From assembly GCF_020523825.1 (NCBI RefSeq), contig NZ_JAJALK010000020.1, forward strand, positions 1 through 64,000: a DNA stretch of 64,000 nt. Reading direction: 5' to 3'. The notes under the pieces are model-generated. The model did not search any database, was not told the origin of the DNA, and worked only from the letters and a program-made list of their open reading frames with translations. Position numbers and translations under genes: made by a program. Shown here in pieces: positions 1 through 7,307 of the stretch (position 1 is the first letter of the stretch; each line of letters begins with the position of its first letter). Source of the stretch: Methylobacterium brachiatum (GTDB taxonomy: Bacteria > Pseudomonadota > Alphaproteobacteria > Rhizobiales > Beijerinckiaceae).

Positions 1-528
1 GCGAGCGTGTCGGACGCGAAGCCTCGCCGTCCGCCGCCGTGCTCGACAGCCAGACCGTCAAAACCATGGAGAGCGGCAGGCCACGCGGCTACGACGCCGG
101 TAAGAAGGTCAAAGGCCGCAAACGCCAAGCGCTGGTCGACACGGACGGGCGTGCGCTCGTCCTCGATCCGCAGCCTGCCGACGTGCAAGACCGGGACGGA
201 GCCATTCCGGTCCTGCGCCTGTCACGCCGAAGCTTCCCGTTCATCACCAAGGCCTTCGCCGCCGCCGGCTATGCTGGCGACAAGCCAGCGAGCGCGAGGA
301 TCATTGCCGTCGAGATCGTGCGCAAGCCTCCGGATCAGGTCGGCTTCGCTGTCCATCCACGCCGGTGGGTCGTCGAACGGTTCTTCGGCTGGATCAGCCG
401 CAACCGGCGCCTCTGGAAGATGCGGAAGCGACCCTCGCCTCCGCCAGAGCCTTCCTCTACGCCGCAGCCGTCATGATCCTCGTCGGACGCCTCGCCCGAT
501 CACCCTGACTCCTCGGACGGACTCTTAG
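1..528 (+). mobile_element. Right end of an IS5-type insertion sequence with frameshifted transposase
   Basis: The C-terminal part of a DDE transposase enters from the left edge. The frame from base 3 reads the family phrase AAVLDSQTVKT, then KGRKRQALVDT and the catalytic-region phrase RWVVERFFGWISRNRRLW. Near base 421 the expected continuation (DAEATLASARAFLYAA) is in another frame and ends at a stop at 506-508, so one G is missing after LWK. The element end is probably near 528, where the DNA turns abruptly AT-rich. The transposase is therefore both partial in this window and frameshifted; it is likely inactive unless the shift is tolerated this close to the end. Confidence 0.8.
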
Positions 529-529
529 G

Positions 530-1039
530 GTCTATATAATTCTGATAAAAATCTTGTGTGTATCGGCAGATATAATCCAAAATCAGGCTCATCGTAAAAT
601 CAATGAATTGTTCCTAACTGCACCGCTGCTTATGAGGCAAATTTTCTCAAGATGAATGCTTCTTGAGATGCGCTCAGTTCCAAAATCAGCAAAAACCAGT
701 GTGAATATTATTACTCAATGCCTTAGCGAAATACCGCCCGAGACCAGCGCTATTGTTTACAATCATTGAGAACCCGAGCCAATTTTGCTTGAACTCTGGA
801 AAACGAAACCGTGCCTTTATTAAACCTTCATCGACCCTTCCCGCCGCCACTTCATCCCGCAGGAATATAACATAACGTATAATATTCTCATGAAGCCGCT
901 GATAATCTTCTTTCTCACTGTGAAATAATAAAAACGGATCGATAAACAGTGAGAGATCATTGATGATCGAGATGTTGAATGCGCCATCGGTATCTACGTC
1001 ATCGGCAGATACCCCGGAAAAAATCGTTGAAGAAAGTTG
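530..1039 (-). pseudogene. Decayed AT-rich gene of unknown function, cut by the IS5-type element
   Basis: On the minus strand a continuous coding-like sequence can be followed through two frameshifts. It begins after an in-frame TAG at about 1040, reads SADDVDTDGAFNISIINDL, then LFIDPFLLFHSEKEDYQ and RFPEFKQNWLGFSMIVNN, shifts frame near 690 to VFADFGTERISRSIHLEK, and shifts again near 600 to DFTMSLILDYICRYTQ before running into the IS end. No ATG start is visible in frame. Its base composition is much more AT-rich than its neighbours, which suggests acquired DNA. I do not recognise the family well enough to name it. Confidence 0.65.
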
Positions 1040-1440
1040 CTATGGCACGCGGCTATCAGTTGACGGCCGTACAGAGATGACTTCATTTGTCACAATTTTC
1101 AACCTAACCGAGCTTTTTGGTGCTTCGGGCTAGGAGGGAGCAAGTCCCGTTGAACGGGTCGCCGAGGGCTGCGCGCGCAGCGTGAGGCATCTGTGGCGCT
1201 GGCGCTCTGACCGGTCGTGAAGCATCCGACAACGCTGGTGGAACGCGGCGAAGTTAGCGTCCGCCCTGCCGTGGTTGCCCCCTTCGCCAACACAACGCGG
1301 GTAAACTTCACCCGGCTAGGCTCTCAAGACTCAACCGCAACCGCGCAGCACGCCCCCCGACCCCGTCCCCGCTGCGCAGACCAACTTCGGAACGGAACCG
1401 TCGCGCGTCGCATTGCTGGCTCCGCATTCGGGAGCTTGCC
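1040..1440. other. No convincing gene
   Basis: Short open frames on both strands here have no recognisable motifs and read as basic, arginine/proline-rich sequence typical of GC-rich shadow frames. I see no clear promoter or repeat. The AT-rich to GC-rich change happens around 1100-1150, which probably marks the edge of the acquired segment. Confidence 0.5.
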
Positions 1441-2025
1441 GTGAGACCCACCCTTCTCGTCCTCCTCGGGCTGTCGCTCCTGGCCGTCCCGCAGCATGTC
1501 CGGGCGCAGGCCGTCGCCGGGGAGGCGTATACGACCCTGGAGGCGGACGCGCCCCGCCCGGGGCCGCCGCCGCCCCTGCCGGACCTGTCCGATCCGAACG
1601 GGCGGGCGGGCGAGGCCCTCAACGAGCCCGGCGAGCGCTCCGGCATCCCCAAGACGCTGCGGTCCTCCGGCTCCAAGGCGGGCGGTCCGGCCAACGACCT
1701 CAACCCGAGCGGGCAGGCGGAGGCGCCGGCGCCGCCCAAGGGCGATCTCGGCAAGGTCGCGGCCGGGCAGGACCTGTTCCACGGCAATTACTGCGGCAAG
1801 GGCCAGCGCGGCGCAGGCCTGCCCCCGGTCGACGCCCTCGACGCCGCCTGCATGCACCACGACGCCTGCTACGACGCCGCCGGCTACAGTTCCTGCGCCT
1901 GCGACGCGACCCTGCGGCGGGAGGCCGGGGCCGTCTCGGACGCGCCGGATGCCTCGCTGGAGACGCGGCGCCGGGCGCTGAGCGTCACCCAGGCCACGGT
2001 GGCGATGAGCTGCCGCGCGCCCTGA
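1441..2025 (+). CDS. Secreted phospholipase A2-like protein
   Basis: A 194-residue protein beginning with GTG. Residues 1-23 form a signal peptide (hydrophobic LLVLLGLSLLAV, cleavage near VRA-QA). A proline/glycine-rich linker (about 30-105) is followed by a compact domain with the PLA2 calcium-loop pattern YCGKGQRGAG (117-126) and the active-site pattern CMHHDACYD, which gives the His-Asp catalytic pair at about 140-141. Further cysteines (SCACD) could form the disulfides usual in this fold. It probably hydrolyses glycerophospholipids outside the cytoplasm. No operon partner is evident. The fold assignment rests on the motif; activity is inferred. Confidence 0.75.
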   Translation: MRPTLLVLLGLSLLAVPQHVRAQAVAGEAYTTLEADAPRPGPPPPLPDLSDPNGRAGEALNEPGERSGIPKTLRSSGSKAGGPANDLNPSGQAEAPAPPKGDLGKVAAGQDLFHGNYCGKGQRGAGLPPVDALDAACMHHDACYDAAGYSSCACDATLRREAGAVSDAPDASLETRRRALSVTQATVAMSCRAP

Positions 2026-2191
2026 TCCGTCCGCAGCGCCCCGCAGGCCGGGGCCGCGTTCCGGGCCGCCTATCGGCCTTGGGGCTGAAACCCAGCCCGT
2101 TCAGGGTGTTTGGATCGGGGCGCGATCCGGACGTTTCATCCGGCGAATTCACACGGATCCGTTTGACGCCAACGCTTTGAACCCTGTGCGC

Positions 2192-2300
2192 TTTCCCCTC
2201 CCCCCTTGCGGGGAGGGGTCAGGGGTGGGGGTGGTGCAGGATCGAGCGTCCCGGTGCCATCTGCCCCCCACCTCCAACGCCTCCCCGCAAGGGGGAGGAG
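2192..2300. repeat. Palindromic intergenic repeat in a gene-free spacer
   Basis: The spacer 2026-2478 holds a pair of C/G-run palindromes: CCCCTCCCCCCTTGCGGGG near 2195 and its partner around CTCCCCGCAAGGGGGAG near 2281, separated by a GTGGGGG/CCCCCAC pair. This layout resembles dispersed palindromic repeats common in this bacterial group. The rest of the spacer carries no gene that I can support. Confidence 0.6.
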
Positions 2301-2478
2301 CGTGCGTCCCGTCTCGCCGCAATCGCTGCGCCAAACACGTGGAAGGGCTGGGCTGAAACCCGATGCCGGCCGCCGGCTCAGGGCCCCACCGTCCCCGGTC
2401 TGCCCCCACCCGCGCTTGCGCCCGCGCCCCGGATCGCCGACAGCAACGGCTCTCCCACGGAACCGGGAATCACCCGCG

Positions 2479-3327
2479 TTGAACGTCCTGTCGATCCAGT
2501 CCCACGTCGCCTACGGCCATGTCGGCAACGCCTCGGCGGTGTTCCCGATGCAGCGGCTCGGAGTCGAGGTCTGGCCGGTCCACACGGTGCAGTTCTCCAA
2601 CCACACCGGCTACGGGGCGTGGCGCGGCCCGGTCTTCGAGGCCGCGATGATCCGCGACGTGGTGCGGGGCATCGGCGAGCGCGGGGTGTTTCCCGCCTGC
2701 GACGCGGTGCTCTCGGGCTATATGGGCTCGGCCGAGATCGGGTCCGCGATCCTGGAGGCGGTGGATTCCGTGCGGGCGGCCAACCCGCAGGCGCTCTATT
2801 GCTGCGACCCGGTGATCGGCGACGTCGCGGAGGGCGTCTACGTGCGGCCGGGGATCGAGGCCTTTTTGCGCGAGCGCGCCGTGCCGGCGGCCGACATCCT
2901 CACCCCCAACCAGTTCGAGCTCGGCCTGCTCACCGGCCTGCCGAGCCGCACCCTGGCCGAGGCCGGGGCGGCGATCGCGGCGCTCCAGGCCCGGGGGCCC
3001 CGGGTGGTGCTGGTCACCTCGGCGCTCTGCGCGGACACGCCTTCCGACAGCCTCGACCTGCTGGCCGGGGCGGGGGGCCGGGTGTTCCGGGTCCGCACCC
3101 CGCGGCTCGCCATCGCGGTGAACGGGGCGGGCGACTGCATCGCGGCCCTGTTCCTGGTCCACTACGCCCGCACCGGCTCGGCCGAAGCGGCGCTCGGCGC
3201 CGCCGCCGCCTCGGTCTACGGCCTCCTGAAGCGCACCGCCGAAGCCGGCGCCCGGGAGATCCTCACCGTGGCCGCGCAGGAGGAGTATGTGAATCCGAGC
3301 GAGGTTTTTGTGGTGGAGGCGGTGTGA
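2479..3327 (+). CDS. pdxY: Pyridoxal kinase
   Basis: Phosphorylates pyridoxal, and often pyridoxine and pyridoxamine, to the 5'-phosphate in vitamin B6 salvage. The protein is 282 residues from the TTG at 2479, close to the usual PdxY length, and begins NVLSIQSHVAYGHVGN as the family does. The open frame extends far upstream, but that part reads through the palindromic repeat and is not coding. Visible signatures are VWPVHTVQFSNHTGYG near residue 35, CDPVIGDVAEGVYV near 105, LTPNQFELGLLTG near 140 and the ribokinase anion-hole motif NGAGDCIAALF near 215, whose Asp is the catalytic base. It is a monocistronic gene. Confidence 0.92.
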   Translation: MNVLSIQSHVAYGHVGNASAVFPMQRLGVEVWPVHTVQFSNHTGYGAWRGPVFEAAMIRDVVRGIGERGVFPACDAVLSGYMGSAEIGSAILEAVDSVRAANPQALYCCDPVIGDVAEGVYVRPGIEAFLRERAVPAADILTPNQFELGLLTGLPSRTLAEAGAAIAALQARGPRVVLVTSALCADTPSDSLDLLAGAGGRVFRVRTPRLAIAVNGAGDCIAALFLVHYARTGSAEAALGAAAASVYGLLKRTAEAGAREILTVAAQEEYVNPSEVFVVEAV

Positions 3328-3390
3328 GGGGATTGGGTTGGGGGGCGTCGCGCAGGGCAGGGCCCTTGGGCCGCCGGGCGAGGTGCGGAC

Positions 3391-3486
3391 TCCCTCTCCC
3401 GTGCGGGAGAGGGCTGGGGTGAGGGACGAGGTCCTTCCGGATACGGCGCATCCCTCACCCTGTCCCTCTCCCGCACGGGAGAGGGG
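3391..3486. repeat. Paired palindromic repeat, possible bidirectional terminator
   Basis: Two perfect hairpins face each other: CCCTCTCCCGTGCGGGAGAGGG at the left (about 3392-3413, quoted only by its arms CCCTCTCCCG/CGGGAGAGGG) and the near-identical unit at 3464-3485. They lie between the convergent genes pdxY and osmC, so they could end transcription from both sides. Similar units are common dispersed repeats in these genomes. Confidence 0.6.
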
Positions 3487-3549
3487 ACCCGCGCCTCAAC
3501 AGACGACGGGTGAGCCTGCTCGCCCGCGCGGGACGCCGGCGACGCCCCC

Positions 3550-4029
3550 TCATTCCCCCGCCCGCACGATCGTCGGCTCGTGCGTCACGGTGAAATTCAC
3601 CGAGCGGGCGATGAAGCATAGGGCGTGCGCCCGGTGGTGGAGCGCCAGGGCCTCGGCGGCGTCAGCGTCCGCGGTGATCGTCACGCGGGGGCGCAGGGTG
3701 ACGGCGGTGAACTGGCCGGCGCCGTCGGCCTCCTCGGTCATGCGGCCCTCGGCCGTGTCCGTGTAGGCCGTCACCACGATCCCGGCCTGGGCGCAGAGGC
3801 CGAGATACCAGAGCTTGTGGCAAGCGCTGAGCGAGGCGACCAGCAGGTCCTCCGGGTTCCAGCGGGCCGGGTCGCCCCGGAAGGCCGGGTCCGAGGAGCC
3901 CGGGATCGGGGGCTTGCCCGGGACCTCCGCCGCGAAGGCGCGGTCGTAGCCGCGATAGGTCCGGGTGCCGGTGCCCCGGTTGCCGGTCCAGGTCACCGTG
4001 ACCGCGTAGCTGTGCTCCGTCTCAGACAT
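3550..4029 (-). CDS. OsmC/Ohr-family peroxidase-like protein
   Basis: A 159-residue protein of the OsmC family, cytoplasmic thiol peroxidases that reduce organic hydroperoxides. The start at 4029 (MSETEHSYAV) is chosen over an upstream ATG because GGAGGG lies a few bases before it. The two reactive cysteines expected for the family are visible in SLSACHKLWYL (mid-protein) and HRAHALCFIARS (near the C-terminus), with the family phrase NPEDLLVASLSAC before the first. It stands alone and is convergent with pdxY. Confidence 0.87.
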   Translation of the reverse strand: MSETEHSYAVTVTWTGNRGTGTRTYRGYDRAFAAEVPGKPPIPGSSDPAFRGDPARWNPEDLLVASLSACHKLWYLGLCAQAGIVVTAYTDTAEGRMTEEADGAGQFTAVTLRPRVTITADADAAEALALHHRAHALCFIARSVNFTVTHEPTIVRAGE

Positions 4030-4179
4030 GGCGCCCTCCCGGCTGGACCGTCTGGGAAGCGGCACCGCACTCGGCTAGGCTTCCGGACCGCGCCGCCCGG
4101 ATCGCATCGGGCGGCCGCACAGCCTAGCAAAGCGCACCGCCGCCAGCCGGTTGCGGGCGCCGCCTGGAGGACCGACACG

Positions 4180-5064
4180 ATGGCGCGCCGCTTCGTCACC
4201 CTCGACGTGTTCACCGAGCAGGCACTCGCCGGCAACCCGCTGGCGGTGGTGCTCGACTCGGAGGGGCTCGACACGGCGGCGATGCAGGCCATCGCCGGGG
4301 AGTTCAACCTGTCCGAGACGGTGTTCGTGCTACCGCCGAGCGAGGCCCGCCACCGGGCGCGGCTGCGGATCTTCACGCCCCTGCACGAGCTGCCCTTCGC
4401 CGGCCATCCCACCGTGGGCGCGGCCGTGCTGCTGGCTTTGGAGGGGCCGGCGCAGGGGGATGCCCGGGCCTTCGGCCTGGAGGAGCGGATCGGGATCGTG
4501 CCCTGCGTGGTCGAGCCTTTCTCCGACGGGAGCGGCGGGCGGGCGCGGTTCAAGCTGCCGGCCCTGCCGGAATTCCTGGGCGAGGGGCCGGATCCGGCGG
4601 TGCTGGCGCCGCTCCTCGGGCTGGAGCCCGGCGATATCGGCACTGGCCGGCACGTCCCGAGCCGCCACGGGGTCGGCCCGAGCTTCACCTGCGTGCCCAT
4701 CGCCACGGTGGCGGCGCTGGACGCCGCCAAACCCGCCCAGGGGCCCGAGGCCGCGGACGGGCTCTACCTCTATGCCCCCGATCCCGAGGCCACCGGCCAG
4801 AGCTGGCGGGTGCGGATGTTCGCGCCCCATCTCGGCCTCCGGGAGGATCCGGCCACCGGCTCGGCGGCCGCCGCCTTCGCGGGGGTGCTGATGCAGTTCG
4901 AGACCCTGGGGGAGGGCACCCACGACGTGGTGATCCGCCAGGGCGAGGCCATGGGCCGGCCGAGCGATATCGCGCTCCAGCTTACCGTCGAATCCGGCGC
5001 CCTGCGCTCGGTGGAGATTGGCGGCGCGGCCGTCATCGTGTCGGACGGACGTTTACGTGTCTGA
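4180..5064 (+). CDS. PhzF-family isomerase-like protein
   Basis: A 294-residue member of the PhzF/diaminopimelate-epimerase-fold family. The ATG at 4180 has GGAGG eight bases upstream, so the longer open frame to 3625 is rejected. Family motifs are FNLSETVFVL (the conserved Glu proposed as general acid/base), HELPFAGHPTVGAA near residue 70 and REDPATGSAAAAFAG near 225. The substrate of most such proteins is unknown; no phenazine genes are nearby, so a phenazine role is not suggested. It overlaps the next gene by eight bases, which implies translational coupling. Confidence 0.88.
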   Translation: MARRFVTLDVFTEQALAGNPLAVVLDSEGLDTAAMQAIAGEFNLSETVFVLPPSEARHRARLRIFTPLHELPFAGHPTVGAAVLLALEGPAQGDARAFGLEERIGIVPCVVEPFSDGSGGRARFKLPALPEFLGEGPDPAVLAPLLGLEPGDIGTGRHVPSRHGVGPSFTCVPIATVAALDAAKPAQGPEAADGLYLYAPDPEATGQSWRVRMFAPHLGLREDPATGSAAAAFAGVLMQFETLGEGTHDVVIRQGEAMGRPSDIALQLTVESGALRSVEIGGAAVIVSDGRLRV

Positions 5065-5761
5065 GGGCTTCCGGATCAGCCGGCTCGCCGGCGTCACGGC
5101 CCGGCGCGTGGATTACGACTGGCCGTTTCCCCGGGACAACGCGGCGGCCATCGCCGACCATTGGCGGGCGCGGCTCGCCCGCAGCCCCGGGATGTTCGAC
5201 GGCACCGTGCTGCTGGGCTGCGCCTGCGCGGTCGAGGCCGGGATCGCCCGGGTCGACCTGTTTCCGGCACGCTATTCCAGCTTCATCGCCTACTGGGATT
5301 GGGGGCGGACGGAGGGCGGCGTGGTCAACGCCTTCGCGGCGATCGTGCCCTGGAGCGCCGACGGCGCCGTGCTGCTCGGCGAGATGGGCGCCCACACGGC
5401 CAATGCCGGCCAGCTCTACTTCCCCTGCGGCACCCCGGACCTCGACGACGTGCGCGGCGACGCGGTCGACCTCGCCGGCAGCGCCGCCCGGGAGCTCGCC
5501 GAGGAGACCGGCCTCACCCTGCCGGAGGGCGCCGCGACGGCGTGGGTGATGCTGGCCGGGGCGGGGCAGTTGGCCTTCCTGCGCCCGGTGCTCTTCCCAG
5601 AGCCGGCGGAGGCTCTGTGCGCGCGCATCGCGGCCCATCACCGCCGCGAGGCCGAGCCGGAGCTTGCCGGGATCCACCTGGTGCGGGCCGCGGACGGCCC
5701 CGAGGCGGTCCGGATGCCGGGCTTCGTGCGGGCGTATCTCGCGGATGTTTTCGGGGGTTAG
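5057..5761 (+). CDS. NUDIX-type hydrolase
   Basis: A 234-residue protein from the GTG at 5057, which lies inside the end of the phzF-like gene. A NUDIX core is recognisable from GSAARELAEETGL, which supplies the metal-binding REUxEExGU part of the box near residue 160. The upstream Glu of the classical box is replaced, and the box is stretched by the segment GTPDLDDVRGDAVDL, a variant seen in some large NUDIX proteins. The N-terminal 90 residues are a separate part with no known motif. The substrate is unknown, probably a nucleoside diphosphate derivative. Coupling to the PhzF-like gene suggests a shared task. Confidence 0.75.
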   Translation: MSEGFRISRLAGVTARRVDYDWPFPRDNAAAIADHWRARLARSPGMFDGTVLLGCACAVEAGIARVDLFPARYSSFIAYWDWGRTEGGVVNAFAAIVPWSADGAVLLGEMGAHTANAGQLYFPCGTPDLDDVRGDAVDLAGSAARELAEETGLTLPEGAATAWVMLAGAGQLAFLRPVLFPEPAEALCARIAAHHRREAEPELAGIHLVRAADGPEAVRMPGFVRAYLADVFGG

Positions 5762-5815
5762 GGCGCCGAAGGCCGGTGGGATCAATCGCACAACGGCGAC
5801 ACGATAAACCACCCT

Positions 5816-5928
5816 GTCATTCCGGGGCGCCGCAGGCGAGCCCGGAATCCAGATCCGCCGCCGACGCAAGACCTGGAGCCATCCAGTGGTTCTGGATCCC
5901 GGGCTCCGCTGCGCGGCCCCGGGATGAC
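5816..5928. repeat. Palindromic intergenic repeat (GTCATtCCGGG type) in a gene-free spacer
   Basis: The spacer 5762-6171 contains an imperfect inverted repeat that opens with GTCATTCCGGGGCGCC and closes with GCGGCCCCGGGATGAC, with an inner pair around GAATCCAGA/TTCTGGATC. This is a well-known style of dispersed repeat in alphaproteobacteria. The remainder of the spacer shows no gene, riboswitch or strong promoter that I can support. Confidence 0.6.
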
Positions 5929-6171
5929 AAGGAGAGTGAGAGAGCGGCCGGCGAACTCCCGATCTCTTGGTAGGAACAGGTCTTCTCTCGATGCGCCTGT
6001 CCCACCCCGACGATACCGATCTTCTCGCAGGGGCCGAGCGCGCAAAACACCATCACCCGAAGCGCCCGCAATACGGATCACCGTTTCCTTGTCCGCGGCA
6101 GGGGCTTCCTTAGACTTTGCCGCTCCGCTGGACCGCTCGCGCACGCGACGCCGAGCCACACGACAGGCCCC

Positions 6172-7149
6172 ATGCCCCTCCGCTTCCCTGCTCCCCGCCT
6201 CACCCGCCGGCGCGCGGCCGCCGGGCTCGCCGCCGCCCTCGCGCTGTCCGCCGTCCCGTCGCGCGCGGCCGAGCCGGTGGTGCTGCGGGTCGGCGATCAG
6301 AAGGGCGGCAACCGCTCGCTGCTCGAGATCTCCGGCTTCGGAAAGGACCTGCCCTACACCATCGCCTGGTCGGAATTTCCCGCCGCCGCGCCGATCCTGG
6401 AGGCGCTCAATGCCGGCGCCCTCGATGTCGGCTATACCGGCGACCTGTCGCTGCTCACCGCCTACGCGGCCGGTGCCCCGATCAAGGCGATCGGCGGCAC
6501 CAAGTCGGACCCGCGGAGCCAGGCGATCCTGGTACGCCAGGATTCGCCGATCCGCTCGGCCGCCGACCTCAGGGCCAAGCGCCTGGCCGGCACCCGCGGC
6601 GGCTGGGGCCAGTTCCTGATCGACGCGACCCTGGAGAAGGCCGGGATCAAGCTGGAGGACGCCACCTTCGCAGCCCTCAATCCCGTGGACGCCAAGGTTG
6701 CCCTGGTCGCCGGCTCGGTGGATGCCTGGGCGGTGTGGGAGCCCTACGTCTCCTTCGCGACCCTGAAGGACAAGGCCCGGGTGATCGCCGACGGCGAGGG
6801 CCTGACGCCGACCATCACCTTCATCGTCGCCTCCGACAGCGCCATCGCCACCAAGCGCGCCGCTGTGCAGGACCTGCTGGAGCGCCTGAACAAGGCCCGG
6901 CTGTGGTCCCTCGACCATCTCGACACCTACGCCAGGAGCACCGCCGCGCTGACCCGGATGCCCGAGGACGTGCTGCGCGCGGCCTACGGCGCCCAGCGAT
7001 CCAGCCCGATTGGGATCGACGACGGCGTGGTGCAGGAGACCCAGGCGGCGTCCGATCGCGCCACGCGCTACGGCATACTGGGCAAGCGGCTCGACGTGAG
7101 CCGGGTGCTCGATCGCAGCTTCACCGCGCCGGCCCCGAACGCGAACTGA
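6172..7149 (+). CDS. Periplasmic substrate-binding protein, sulfonate/nitrate/taurine type
   Basis: A 325-residue SsuA/NMT1-like solute-binding protein. The N-terminus has a TAT-like signal (LTRRRAAAGLAAALALSAVP, cleavage near SRA-AE). The mature part reads as family members do: VLRVGDQKGG, then FPAAAPILEALNAGALDVGY, GAPIKAIGGTK and SIAADLRAKRLAGTRG-like text near residue 130, and VDAWAVWEPY near 190. It should bind a sulfonate or related anion and deliver it to an ABC importer, but no permease or ATPase gene adjoins it. It therefore depends on a transporter encoded elsewhere, or is an orphan. Confidence 0.85.
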   Translation: MPLRFPAPRLTRRRAAAGLAAALALSAVPSRAAEPVVLRVGDQKGGNRSLLEISGFGKDLPYTIAWSEFPAAAPILEALNAGALDVGYTGDLSLLTAYAAGAPIKAIGGTKSDPRSQAILVRQDSPIRSAADLRAKRLAGTRGGWGQFLIDATLEKAGIKLEDATFAALNPVDAKVALVAGSVDAWAVWEPYVSFATLKDKARVIADGEGLTPTITFIVASDSAIATKRAAVQDLLERLNKARLWSLDHLDTYARSTAALTRMPEDVLRAAYGAQRSSPIGIDDGVVQETQAASDRATRYGILGKRLDVSRVLDRSFTAPAPNAN

Positions 7150-7307
7150 GGCGAGCCCCGCCGGCCCCGAAATCGCACCGCAAAAATTCGCCCGCGCCGA
7201 CGGGAGCTTCGCTGTGCCCGGGACGTTTGCGTTGCAGTCCGGATCACCGGCCGAGGCGCCCTGCGGTGCGCCGGCCGGCGTTCCGGGCTGCCAGCACCGG
7301 AGCTCCC

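Noticed and set aside
4180..5064. Phenazine biosynthesis role for the PhzF-like gene
   Set aside because: No other phz genes are present, and the family is mostly of unknown function outside phenazine clusters.
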